DNA of 64,000 nucleotides, taken from assembly GCF_004361835.1 (NCBI RefSeq), contig NZ_SNWD01000001.1, positions 620,001-684,000 of the forward strand. The letters run 5' to 3'. Each line of letters begins with the position of its first letter. Positions within the stretch are counted from its first letter, which is position 1. Both the position numbers and the translations under genes were made by a program. Shown here piece by piece: positions 35,728-45,737 of the stretch. The notes beneath the pieces were generated by a model. It searched no databases. It saw only the letters and a list, made by a program, of their open reading frames with translations, and was not told the DNA's origin. This DNA is from Stakelama pacifica (GTDB taxonomy: Bacteria; Pseudomonadota; Alphaproteobacteria; Sphingomonadales; Sphingomonadaceae).

Positions 35728-38700
35728 ATGCCTGCGGACATCATCCTGAAATCGAACGGCGCCGAACAGCAAGTACCGATCGATGCCATCGATCTCGACG
35801 CACCTAGCATCGTTCGCCTCGACATTCCCCGCACGGCAGTAGAGGGGATGCAGCGTCAGGGTGATGATCTGATTGTCCAGCTGAAGGACGGCGACACGAT
35901 CCGGATCGCCGATTTTTTCAATACGCCGGGTGAGCTTGCCAACGATCTGGTATTTGAGGAGCAGGACGGCACGCAATGGCTTGCCGCTACGGAAGGCGGA
36001 ACGCCGCGCTATACGCTGCTCAACGATCTCGACGAACTGATGACCGCGACGAGCGCAGCGAGCGGCGGATCGTCGCTGCTGGTGCCCGGTATCATCGGCG
36101 GCGTAGCGGGGATCGGCGGGATCGCGGCGGCGGCTTCCGGCGGCGGCAATGACGATAATACGGGCGCCGGCACCGACGGCGACGCCGGGGACGGCGGAAC
36201 CGTCGGCGGCGCGGATGGCGATGACGACACCGTCGCGCCGGCGGCTCCGACCGGAACGATCAACGGCGACGGATCGAGCATTTCCGGAACGGGTGAACCC
36301 GGCGCAGTGATCCGGGTAACCGACCCTGACGGAACCGTGATCGGGACAGCAACCGTCGCTGCCGATGGCACCTATACGGTTTCCCTGAACCCTCCACAGG
36401 TCGATGGTGAAACGCTCGCCGTCTCGCAAAGCGATGCAGCGGGCAATGTCTCGGATGCACTCGCGCTCGCCGCCCCTGATCTGACCGCACCCGATGCGCC
36501 CGATGCCACGGTCGTGGCGAACGGCAGTGCCGTTACCGGCACGGGCGAACCCGGTGCCACCGTCGAGATACGCGACGGCAACGGCACGGTGATCGGTACC
36601 GCCGTGGTCGCGGCCGATGGCAGCTTTACCGTGCCGCTCGATCCGCCACTTACCAATGGCGAAACGCTGAGCGTCGTGCAGAGCGATGCGGCGGGGAATG
36701 TGTCCGCTGCCGTGACCGCCGTCGCGCCGGACACCACCGCGCCTGACGCGCCCGAAGCAAGCATTGCGCCCGACGGCAGCGCGGTTACGGGTACCGGTGA
36801 ACCCGGCGCGACTGTGACCGTCACCGATGCCGACGGCAATCCGATCGGCAGCGCTACGGTAGGCAGCGACGGAACCTATACCCTCACCCTCTCCCCGCCC
36901 GTAGCGAATGGCGAGACGATCGGCATCGTGCAGACCGATTCAGCAGGCAACAGCTCGCCTGCGGTCAATCTTGCGGCCCCGGATGTCACCGCCCCCGAGG
37001 CACCCGATGCTACGGTTGCGACCGACGGCAGCGCCGTTACGGGTACGGGCGAACCCGGCGCCACCGTCGAAATACGCGACAGCAACGGCACGGTGATTGG
37101 TACCGCCGTGGTCGCGGCCGATGGCAGCTTCACCGTGCCGCTCGATCCGCCACTTACCAATGGCGAAACGCTGAGCGTCGTGCAGAGCGATGCGGCGGGG
37201 AATGTGTCCGCTGCCTCCAGTGCCGTCGCGCCGGACACCACCGCACCCGACGCGCCGGAGGCAAGCGTTGCGCCCGACGGCAGCGCGGTTACGGGTACCG
37301 GTGAACCCGGCGCGACCGTGACGGTGACCGATGCCGACGGCAATCCGCTCGGCAGCGCTACGGTAGGCGGCGACGGCACCTATACCCTCACCCTTTCCCC
37401 GCCCGTAGCGAATGGCGAAACGATCGGCGTCGTGCAGACCGATTCAGCAGGCAACAGCTCGCCTGCGGTCAACCTTGTGGCCCCGGATGTCACCGCCCCC
37501 GCGACGCCCGATGCGATCATTTCCGCCGATGGCGGCGAGATCAGCGGCACGGGCGAACCCGGCGCGCGGATCACGATTCGCGGCCCCGACGGCGCTGCGA
37601 TCGGTACGGCCATCGTCGGGGGTGACGGCACCTATAGCGCCGACCTGACCCCGGCTCAGCGCAACGGCGAGGCACTTCAGGTCACCCAGACCGACTCTGC
37701 GGGCAACAGCTCCGCTGCGATCGACGTGACCGCGCCAGACCTTACCGCACCGGACGCGCCGATCGCGACCGTTGGCGATGACGGCACCGTCGTCACCGGC
37801 ACCGGCGAACCCGGTGCCACAATAACCGTCACCGATCCTGACGGCACTGCCATCGGGTCAGCGATTGTCGGAGCCGATGGCGCGTTCAGCGTGGCGCTTT
37901 CGCCCGCGCAGATTGCCAGCGAGACGCTCGGCATCACGCAGAGCGATGCGGCAGGCAATGTCTCGCCGCCCGCCAGTGCCATCGCACCCGATTTGACCGC
38001 GCCCGATGCCCCGACCGCCACGGTCAGCAATGATGGTACGGTCGTGACCGGCACCGGCGAGGCAGGCGCGACGATCACGATCAGCGATCCTGCGGGCGTG
38101 CCGATCGGTACCGCCATTGTCGGGTCGGACGGCAGCTATAGCGCCACGCTTCGCACCGCCCAGACCAATGGCGAAGCGCTGAGCGTCGTGCAGAGCGATG
38201 CTGCGGGCAATGTCTCGCCATCGACGCTCGCCAGTGCGCCCGATCTGGTCACGCCCCCCGCGCCCGACGCATCGGTATCGCCTGACGGGGCGTTGATCAG
38301 CGGCAGCGGCGAACCCGGCGCCACGATCACCGTTCGCGATTCCGGCGGTACGGTCCTTGCCACCGGTGCGGCAGGCCCGGAGGGCGAGTTCAGCATCGCG
38401 CTGTCCCCGCCGCAGATCACCGGCATTTCGCTCTCCGTCACCCAGAGCGATGGCGCCGGCAATATATCCCCGGCAACTTCCGCCCCGACGCCCGACCTTA
38501 CCGCCCCTGATGCACCCGCAGCGACGATCAATGCGAGCGGCGACACGATTACCGGCACCGGTGAAGCGGGCGCAACGGTTCGCGTTACCGATGCCGACGG
38601 CAAGGTCATCGGCACTGCTATGATCGACCCGGACGGCAATTACAGCGTCGCGCTGGTCCCCGCCGAAACCGATGGCGAAGCGCTCGGCGTGACGCAGCGC

Positions 38701-41700
38701 GATGCGGCGGGCAATGCGTCTGCACCGACGTCCCTGACCGCGCCGGACCTGAGTGCGCCCGATGCCCCCGCCGCAAGCGTTACTGCCGATGGCAGCGCAG
38801 TCACCGGCACCGGTGAGCCGGGAACCGAAGTTCGCGTGACCGGTTCCGGCGGCACGCTGCTGGGCACCGGTCAGGTCAATGGCGACGGGAGCTATAGCGT
38901 CACTTTGTCCCCGGCGCAGAGTGACGGCGAAACGGTGCGCGTGACGCTGACCGATGCGGGCGGCAATGTATCGCCCGCGACCAGTGCACTCGCCCCCGAT
39001 CTGACCGCGCCCGATGCACCGACCGCGATCATTGCGGCCGACGGCAGCCAGGTCACCGGCACCGGCGACCCCGGCGCATCGATCACCGTCACCGATCCCG
39101 ACGGGACGGTGCTGGGCACCGCGATCGTCGGAAGCGACGGGAGCTATACCGCCGATCTGACGCCCGATCAGCGCAATGGCGAACTGCTTCAGGTGACGCA
39201 GGCCGACGATGCCGGGAACGATTCGCCCGCAATCGCGGTGACGGCACCCGACCTTACCGCTCCCGATATTCCGACCGCCAGTGTTTCGGGCGACGGATCG
39301 AGCGTCACCGGAAGCGGGGAAGCGGGCGCGACCGTGCGGATCTTCGATGCCGACGGCAATCAGATCGGCGCGGCGCAGGTGGGAGCGGACGGCAATTACA
39401 CGGCACCGCTGACCCCGGCACAGGTGGACGGCGAAACGCTCGGCATTACGCAAAGCGATGCAGCGGGCAATATCTCGCCTCAGGCAAGCGCCGAGGCGCC
39501 CGATCTGACCGCGCCCGATGCGCCGACAGCTGTTATCGACGCCACCGGAACGATGGTGACGGGCACCGGCGAAGCAGGCGCGACGATCACGGTTCGCGGG
39601 CCGGACAACAGCATTATCGGCACCGCCACCGTCGACGCGGCGGGCGATTATGCCGCGATGCTGACCCCGGCACAGGTGGATAGCGAAACCGTGACGGTAT
39701 CGCAGACCGATATTGCCGGGAACCTCTCCGACACGATCGCGCTGACCGCCCCCGATCTGACCGCACCCGATGCTCCGGACGCGGCGGTTTCGGGCGACGG
39801 CGCGGCAATTATCGGGACCGGCGAACCGGGGACTGATGTGACGATCACCGACCCGCTGGGCCGGACGGTCGGAACGGGCACGGTGGGGATCGACGGCAAT
39901 TATGCGGTCAGCATCACCCCGGTGCAGACCAATGGCGAAACGCTGCGCGTCACGCTGACCGACGCCGCTGGCAATGTGTCGCCCGCTACCGCCGCGGCGG
40001 CGCCCGATCTGGTGTTGAACGACACGCCGGACGCCCCCACCGCCGCCGTAGGTCCGAACGGAGAGACGGTGACCGGCACCGGCGAGGTCGGAGCGAGCGT
40101 CACCGTGACCGATCCGGACGGCGTGATGATCGGCAGCGGCCTGGTCGGCAGTGACGGCAATTATGCGATCACGCTCGATACGCCGCAGCGCGACGGCGAA
40201 GTGCTGAGCGTCGCACAGGCGCGGCCCGGCGGCCCGAACTCCGCCCCCGCCGTTGCGATCGCCCCCGACCTGACCGCGCCGGACGCGCCGGTCGCGACGC
40301 TCGATGCGACCGGAACGATCGTTACCGGCACCGGCGAGCCCGGAGCCACGGTGGAGATCCGCACCGCCGGCGGAACGCTGATCGGCACGGGCACGGTGGA
40401 AGAAAACGGCAATTACGCTCTCGCCCTTTCCACGGCGCAGACGAATGGCGAGACGCTGTCGATCGTGCAGATCGATGCTGCTGGCAATGTCTCTCCGCAG
40501 GCGGTGCTCACCGCACCCGATCTGACGGCGCCCGATGCGCCGGGTCTTGCGGTGGGTCCCGACGGAACCACGGTCACCGGCACTGGCGAGGCGGGAGCGA
40601 CCGTCACGGTGCGCGATACCGACGGTACGGTGATCGGCACCGCACTGGTCGGCGGCGACGGAACGTACAGCGCAGCGCTTGCCGACGCGCAGACCAATGG
40701 CGAAACGCTGACGGCTACCCAGACCGACGATGCGGGCAATGTCTCGCCCCAGACCTCCGCAACGGCACCCGACCTCACCGCGCCGGCAGCGCCGGACGCG
40801 TCGGTATCGCCGGACGGAACGCTGATCGCCGGATCGGGCGAGGCGGGCGCGGCAATCACGGTTCGCGATTCGGGCGGCACGATCATCGCCACCGGAACCG
40901 TCGGCCCTGACGGTCAGTACAGCATCCCCCTCTCCCCACCTCAGGTGAGCGGCGATCCGGTGAGCGTGACTCAGACCGATGGCGGCGGCAATGTTTCGCC
41001 CGCCACTGCCGCGCTCACCCCCGATCTGACTGCCCCCGATGCGCCGGTTGCGACGATCGACGCGGCGGGCGATACGATTACCGGCACGGGTGAGCCCGGT
41101 GCGACTGTGCGCGTCACCGACGCGAACGGCGTTCCGATCGGCACCGCCACCATCGGCGGCGACGGCACTTACAGCGTCACCCTCTCCCCGGCACAGCAGG
41201 ACGGCGAAGCGCTGAGCATCACCCAGCGCGACAATGCCGGGAATCTGTCGGCGGCGACCCCGGTCACCGCGCCCGACAGTACCGCGCCGCAGCCGCCGAC
41301 TGCGACGATCACCGGTGACGGCGATTCGGTCAGCGGCACCGGCGAACCGGGCGCACGCATTACGATCACTGATCCGCAAGGCAATCCAATCGGTTCGTCG
41401 ATCGTGCTGGAGGACGGCACCTATAGCGCGACGCTCACCCCGCCACAGATCGATGGCGAGACGCTTGCCGTGACTCAGGCCGACGGCGCGGGCAATGTTT
41501 CGGGGGCAAGGGCAGTGCTCGCGCCCGATCTGACCGCTCCCGATGCGCCAGAGGCAACGATCGCGGCGGACGGTACGGCGGTTACCGGAACCGGCGAGCC
41601 CGGTACCGAAGTGCGCATCACCGATAATGACGGCAATCTGCTGGGCACCGGCATGGTCGGCGGCGACGGCAGCTATAGCGTGCCGCTAAGCCCCGTGCAG

Positions 41701-44700
41701 GATAATGGCGGAACGGTCAGCGTCACGCTGATCGATGCGGGCGGCAATGTTTCGCCCGCCGTGACGGTCGCTGCCCCCGATCTGGTCGCGCCGGACGCCC
41801 CCGCCGCAACCGTTTCAACGGACGGAAGCGAGGTCACCGGCACCGGTGAACCGGGCGCGATGATCCGCATCACCGATCCCGACGGTATGATCATCGGCAT
41901 GGCGACGGTCGGCGCCGATGGTCGCTATACTGCCGAACTCACCACCGCCCAGACCGATGGCGAAGTGCTTCAGGTGGTTCAGACCGATGCGGGCGGCAAT
42001 ATGTCACCGGCGGTCAATTCTGCCGCGCCGGACCTCACCGCCCCCGATGCGCCCGTCGCAACGATTTCGGGTGACGGCACGCTGGTAACCGGGACGGGCG
42101 AAGCGGGCGCGATGGTGCGCGTGCTCGACGGGGACGGCAATGTCATCGGGTCCGCCATGGTCGGCAGCGACGGCAATTTCAGCGCCCCGCTCAGCGTGGC
42201 GCAAACCGATGGCGAGCTGCTGAACGTCCGGCAGAGCGACGCGGCTGGCAATGTCTCGGGCACCACGGCGCTGACCGCGCCCGATCTCACCGCGCCTCCC
42301 GCTCCGGTCGCGACCGTCGCTCCCGACGGCACGACCGTGACCGGTACCGGCGAAGCGGGCGCAACCGTTACCGTGACCGATGCGGACGGCAATACGCTGG
42401 GTTCGGCGCTGGTCGACAGCAACGGCACCTACACCGTGCCGCTGACCCCGGCTCAGGCGAACGGTGAAATGCTGAGCGTCGTGCAGAGCGACCCGGCGGG
42501 CAATGTCTCGCCCGACACGGTCGCCGTCGCGCCCGACATCACCGCTCCGGCGGCGCCGACCGCAGCGATCGACGGCAATGGCGCAGTCGTTTCGGGAACC
42601 GGTGAGCCGGGTGCCACGATCCGCGTCTTCGATCCCGACGACCGGCTGATCGGCTCCGGTCAGGTCGATGCGAACGGCACATACAGCGTGACGCTGACCC
42701 TTGCGCAGCGCAATGGCGAGCAGCTCGACGTGGTTCAGGCGGATGCTTCGGACAACGTCTCCGGCGCGGCCGATGTCATCGCGCCCGATCTGACGGCGCC
42801 CGCTGCTCCCACCGGAACCGTGGCGGCCGACGGTGCATCGGTCACCGGCACCGGCGAGGCGGGCGCGACCGTTACGGTCAGCGCAGCCGACGGCACCGTC
42901 CTCGGCACCGCGCAGGTCGGGGCGGATGGCAGCTATACCGCGCAGATCAGCCCGCCCCAGGTCGATGGCGAAGCGCTTGATCTGTTTCAGACCGATGCGG
43001 CGGGCAATGTCTCGCCCGACCGGAACGTGACCGCACCCGATTATACCGGTCCGCCCGCCCCCACGGCAGTGGTTGCAGGCGACGGCAATTCGGTCAGCGG
43101 AACGGGCGAGGCAGGTGCGACCATTTCCGTCACTGATCCGGAAGGCGTTGCGCTGGGTTCGACCACCGTGGCGGCGAACGGCACCTATACGGTCGCGCTT
43201 TCCGAGGCACAGCTCGACGGCGAGCGGCTGACCGTCAGCCAGACCGATACCGGCGGCAACGCTTCGCCCCCGGTCACCGCGATCGCCCCCGATCTTACTG
43301 CGCCTGATGCACCGATCGCCACCGTTGGAGCGAACGGGCTTACGGTTACCGGCACGGGTGAGGCGGGCGCGACCGTCACTGTACGCGATCCCGATGGCAA
43401 TCCGATCGGCACTGCATTGGTGCAGCCGAACGGCAGCTACACCGTCTCCTTGAGCAGCGCACAGGCCAATGGCGAGCTGCTGACGGTGACTCAGGCCGAT
43501 CCGGCGGGCAATGTCTCGCCCGTCACCAATGCACCCGCACCGGACATCACCGCGCCGGATGCCGCCGATAATCTCGCAGTTGCCGATGACGGCACGACGC
43601 TGACCGGCACGGGCGAGGCAGGCGCCTCGGTTGAAGTCACCGATGCGCTGGGCGAAGTGATCGGCGTCGGCACCGTCGGCACGGACGGCAGCTTTGCCGT
43701 CACGCTGATACCGCCGCAGACTGCCGGCGAAACGCTGAATGTCCTGCTGACCGATCCTGCCGGCAATGAATCGGGCGTGGCGATGGTATCGGCGCCCTAT
43801 GACATCACCGCCTTCGATAACGTGGCCACCGCCGGGATCGACCTGACCCCGGAAACGAGCAATGTGACGGTCGGAAGCGCCAATTATCTCGCGCTCGTAT
43901 CGCTTGGCGTGGTCAACCTTCAGGCGGAGGTGCTTTCGGTCCCCAATGTCCGGTTTACGGTCGAGCCAGGCCATACGCTCGATGCCAGCTTCACCTATGA
44001 CGCGCTTGCCAATATCGGCGTAGCCGCCGGCTACAGCGTGGTGGTTCAGCAATGGAACGGCACGCAGTGGGTCGGCCTTGACGGACAGGGAAGCAGTTCG
44101 CTGCTCGAACTCGGCCTGCTGAACGGCGATCTCGTCGCGGGGGCGCAGCTCAATGCGGGCACCTATCGGGCATTTCTGACCTTCGACGGTGCAGCGGGCG
44201 TCGGCCTGCTCGGCGATCTCGACGTTGCGGGAGTGGATGCGGATTATACCGCGATCGGCGGGGCGGACCCGCAGGCGACGAGCGGCAATGTCATCACTGA
44301 TCCCGGACCGGGCGGCGAGCTCGATTTCGTCAGCCCCGATACGGTGGTGCAAAGCGTCACGGTCAACGGAACGGTGGTCGCGGTCAATGCGGACGGCACC
44401 ATTGTCGACGGCCAGTACGGCACGCTCATCATCAATCTCGACGGCAGCTATAGCTATACGCCCGATGCCGACCCGAATGCTATCGGCAGGACCGACAGCT
44501 TTACCTATACGCTGATCGATCGGGCCGATGGCGAGACCGAAAGCGCGACCCTGGCCGTAACCATCGGCAGCGACGATGTAACGGCAATGCCGGTCGCCAC
44601 CGACGATATGGCCATGGTCACCGCGAATTACGACAATGTGGTCGAAACCGTCGCGCCGATGACCGAATTCACGTTCAATACACCCGGCACGTTGATCGGT

Positions 44701-45627
44701 TCGGTGACCCGGTCGGGCAATGACGGCTTTACGGTCGCGGCCGACACCGTAAGCGATGTAACCATCACCGCGATCCGCGGCGGCATATTGTCGCTGCTGC
44801 CCAGTTACACGATCACGGTCCGCGAAGCCGATGGCGATGTCGTCCGTTCGGTGACTCAGACTGCCGTGGCGGGGCTGCCGCTCGGTTCGGGCGTATCGGT
44901 GACGATCGAGGATCTTGGACCCGGCAATTACACCTATACCGTGTCCAGCACCAATAATGTCGGAACCGGCTATGGCACGACGGTCTATCTGGGGGAGACG
45001 GTCACCCATCTCGACCAGTATGACTTTACCGGAGCGACCAGCGCTGACGGCAATGTGCTGGGCAATGACGCGCCGGGCACCGACTTCGTGACGCTGCGCA
45101 TCGATACCGGCACCGGGTTCGAAGATGTCGGCGATGCGGGCCGTACGATCACCGGGCAATATGGCACGCTGACCATCGACGATGCCGGGACCTATCACTA
45201 CGAAGTGACGCCCGGCCTTGCCCATTCGTCGACCGATCTGGTGGACAGCTTCACCTATCAGATCGTGCAGCCCGGCGGGACAAGCGTGACCGCATCGCTG
45301 GACATCACGATCGACAGTGACACGCCCCAAAGTGGAGCGGTCGCCATGACGACCGAAAGCCTCAATTTCGACCAACTCCAATATGATAACGGTATGGCCG
45401 AGGTATCGCTTGCTGACCTGTTCGGTCAAAGCAATGAGGGCGATGCGCTATTGTCTCATTACCTCGATTCACTGGATGTCGATAGTGTAACGACCGGCGC
45501 TGCAGTAACGCAAAGCAGCGACTCCGATCTGAGCGCCACCAGCGATATGTCCGCCGATCCGCTCGACTATCTCGACACCATGACGGTTAACGACGACCAG
45601 CATCTGGTTTCTCACCATCAATTCTGA
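35728..45627 (+). CDS. bapA-like: giant BapA-like repeat adhesin, type I secreted
   Basis: A 3299-residue protein. Residues 1 to about 90 form a BapA-prefix-like domain (GDDLIVQLKDGDTIRIADFF, then NDLVFEEQDGTQW). A hydrophobic Gly/Ala segment at about 115-140 (LLVPGIIGGVAGIGGIAAAA) follows, then an acidic linker. From about residue 172 to 2690 there are 30 Ig-like repeats of about 84 residues, each with a core like VTGTGEPGATVTVTD and a closing DAAGNVSPATAPDLTAPDAP. The C-terminal 600 residues hold two VCBS-like modules (GQYGTLIINLDGSYSYTP; GQYGTLTIDDAGTYHYEV) and an acidic type I secretion signal. There is no N-terminal signal peptide. The secretion operon follows immediately. A role in surface attachment or biofilm is inferred from the family. 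Confidence 0.92.
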   Translation: MPADIILKSNGAEQQVPIDAIDLDAPSIVRLDIPRTAVEGMQRQGDDLIVQLKDGDTIRIADFFNTPGELANDLVFEEQDGTQWLAATEGGTPRYTLLNDLDELMTATSAASGGSSLLVPGIIGGVAGIGGIAAAASGGGNDDNTGAGTDGDAGDGGTVGGADGDDDTVAPAAPTGTINGDGSSISGTGEPGAVIRVTDPDGTVIGTATVAADGTYTVSLNPPQVDGETLAVSQSDAAGNVSDALALAAPDLTAPDAPDATVVANGSAVTGTGEPGATVEIRDGNGTVIGTAVVAADGSFTVPLDPPLTNGETLSVVQSDAAGNVSAAVTAVAPDTTAPDAPEASIAPDGSAVTGTGEPGATVTVTDADGNPIGSATVGSDGTYTLTLSPPVANGETIGIVQTDSAGNSSPAVNLAAPDVTAPEAPDATVATDGSAVTGTGEPGATVEIRDSNGTVIGTAVVAADGSFTVPLDPPLTNGETLSVVQSDAAGNVSAASSAVAPDTTAPDAPEASVAPDGSAVTGTGEPGATVTVTDADGNPLGSATVGGDGTYTLTLSPPVANGETIGVVQTDSAGNSSPAVNLVAPDVTAPATPDAIISADGGEISGTGEPGARITIRGPDGAAIGTAIVGGDGTYSADLTPAQRNGEALQVTQTDSAGNSSAAIDVTAPDLTAPDAPIATVGDDGTVVTGTGEPGATITVTDPDGTAIGSAIVGADGAFSVALSPAQIASETLGITQSDAAGNVSPPASAIAPDLTAPDAPTATVSNDGTVVTGTGEAGATITISDPAGVPIGTAIVGSDGSYSATLRTAQTNGEALSVVQSDAAGNVSPSTLASAPDLVTPPAPDASVSPDGALISGSGEPGATITVRDSGGTVLATGAAGPEGEFSIALSPPQITGISLSVTQSDGAGNISPATSAPTPDLTAPDAPAATINASGDTITGTGEAGATVRVTDADGKVIGTAMIDPDGNYSVALVPAETDGEALGVTQRDAAGNASAPTSLTAPDLSAPDAPAASVTADGSAVTGTGEPGTEVRVTGSGGTLLGTGQVNGDGSYSVTLSPAQSDGETVRVTLTDAGGNVSPATSALAPDLTAPDAPTAIIAADGSQVTGTGDPGASITVTDPDGTVLGTAIVGSDGSYTADLTPDQRNGELLQVTQADDAGNDSPAIAVTAPDLTAPDIPTASVSGDGSSVTGSGEAGATVRIFDADGNQIGAAQVGADGNYTAPLTPAQVDGETLGITQSDAAGNISPQASAEAPDLTAPDAPTAVIDATGTMVTGTGEAGATITVRGPDNSIIGTATVDAAGDYAAMLTPAQVDSETVTVSQTDIAGNLSDTIALTAPDLTAPDAPDAAVSGDGAAIIGTGEPGTDVTITDPLGRTVGTGTVGIDGNYAVSITPVQTNGETLRVTLTDAAGNVSPATAAAAPDLVLNDTPDAPTAAVGPNGETVTGTGEVGASVTVTDPDGVMIGSGLVGSDGNYAITLDTPQRDGEVLSVAQARPGGPNSAPAVAIAPDLTAPDAPVATLDATGTIVTGTGEPGATVEIRTAGGTLIGTGTVEENGNYALALSTAQTNGETLSIVQIDAAGNVSPQAVLTAPDLTAPDAPGLAVGPDGTTVTGTGEAGATVTVRDTDGTVIGTALVGGDGTYSAALADAQTNGETLTATQTDDAGNVSPQTSATAPDLTAPAAPDASVSPDGTLIAGSGEAGAAITVRDSGGTIIATGTVGPDGQYSIPLSPPQVSGDPVSVTQTDGGGNVSPATAALTPDLTAPDAPVATIDAAGDTITGTGEPGATVRVTDANGVPIGTATIGGDGTYSVTLSPAQQDGEALSITQRDNAGNLSAATPVTAPDSTAPQPPTATITGDGDSVSGTGEPGARITITDPQGNPIGSSIVLEDGTYSATLTPPQIDGETLAVTQADGAGNVSGARAVLAPDLTAPDAPEATIAADGTAVTGTGEPGTEVRITDNDGNLLGTGMVGGDGSYSVPLSPVQDNGGTVSVTLIDAGGNVSPAVTVAAPDLVAPDAPAATVSTDGSEVTGTGEPGAMIRITDPDGMIIGMATVGADGRYTAELTTAQTDGEVLQVVQTDAGGNMSPAVNSAAPDLTAPDAPVATISGDGTLVTGTGEAGAMVRVLDGDGNVIGSAMVGSDGNFSAPLSVAQTDGELLNVRQSDAAGNVSGTTALTAPDLTAPPAPVATVAPDGTTVTGTGEAGATVTVTDADGNTLGSALVDSNGTYTVPLTPAQANGEMLSVVQSDPAGNVSPDTVAVAPDITAPAAPTAAIDGNGAVVSGTGEPGATIRVFDPDDRLIGSGQVDANGTYSVTLTLAQRNGEQLDVVQADASDNVSGAADVIAPDLTAPAAPTGTVAADGASVTGTGEAGATVTVSAADGTVLGTAQVGADGSYTAQISPPQVDGEALDLFQTDAAGNVSPDRNVTAPDYTGPPAPTAVVAGDGNSVSGTGEAGATISVTDPEGVALGSTTVAANGTYTVALSEAQLDGERLTVSQTDTGGNASPPVTAIAPDLTAPDAPIATVGANGLTVTGTGEAGATVTVRDPDGNPIGTALVQPNGSYTVSLSSAQANGELLTVTQADPAGNVSPVTNAPAPDITAPDAADNLAVADDGTTLTGTGEAGASVEVTDALGEVIGVGTVGTDGSFAVTLIPPQTAGETLNVLLTDPAGNESGVAMVSAPYDITAFDNVATAGIDLTPETSNVTVGSANYLALVSLGVVNLQAEVLSVPNVRFTVEPGHTLDASFTYDALANIGVAAGYSVVVQQWNGTQWVGLDGQGSSSLLELGLLNGDLVAGAQLNAGTYRAFLTFDGAAGVGLLGDLDVAGVDADYTAIGGADPQATSGNVITDPGPGGELDFVSPDTVVQSVTVNGTVVAVNADGTIVDGQYGTLIINLDGSYSYTPDADPNAIGRTDSFTYTLIDRADGETESATLAVTIGSDDVTAMPVATDDMAMVTANYDNVVETVAPMTEFTFNTPGTLIGSVTRSGNDGFTVAADTVSDVTITAIRGGILSLLPSYTITVREADGDVVRSVTQTAVAGLPLGSGVSVTIEDLGPGNYTYTVSSTNNVGTGYGTTVYLGETVTHLDQYDFTGATSADGNVLGNDAPGTDFVTLRIDTGTGFEDVGDAGRTITGQYGTLTIDDAGTYHYEVTPGLAHSSTDLVDSFTYQIVQPGGTSVTASLDITIDSDTPQSGAVAMTTESLNFDQLQYDNGMAEVSLADLFGQSNEGDALLSHYLDSLDVDSVTTGAAVTQSSDSDLSATSDMSADPLDYLDTMTVNDDQHLVSHHQF
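36500..37510 (+). repeat. recent tandem duplication of a two-repeat unit inside the adhesin gene
   Basis: The block around 36575-36840 recurs almost base for base 504 bp later (for example GCCGTGGTCGCGGCCGATGG at 36601 and 37105). 504 bp equals two 252-bp repeats. The unit shared is repeats 2-3 versus 4-5. Confidence 0.7.
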
Positions 45628-45737
45628 CCGGCAAGATCAATAGGACTGATATGGATCAACTTTAGGACGAAATTCTTGCATTTTAATAGATTCTTAGCTT
45701 CTCTGCCATCCCATTGGGAAAAAAGGGGAGTTAGACA

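Noticed and set aside
36240..43800. CRISPR or mobile repeat array
   Set aside because: The 252-bp repeats are in frame and encode Ig-like domains of one protein.
37858..45429. Very long open frames on the minus strand opposite the adhesin (about 1170 and 1140 residues)
   Set aside because: They mirror the 252-bp repeats of the plus-strand gene; high GC and repeat structure keep the frame open. They show Arg/Gly/Asp-rich composition and no known domain.
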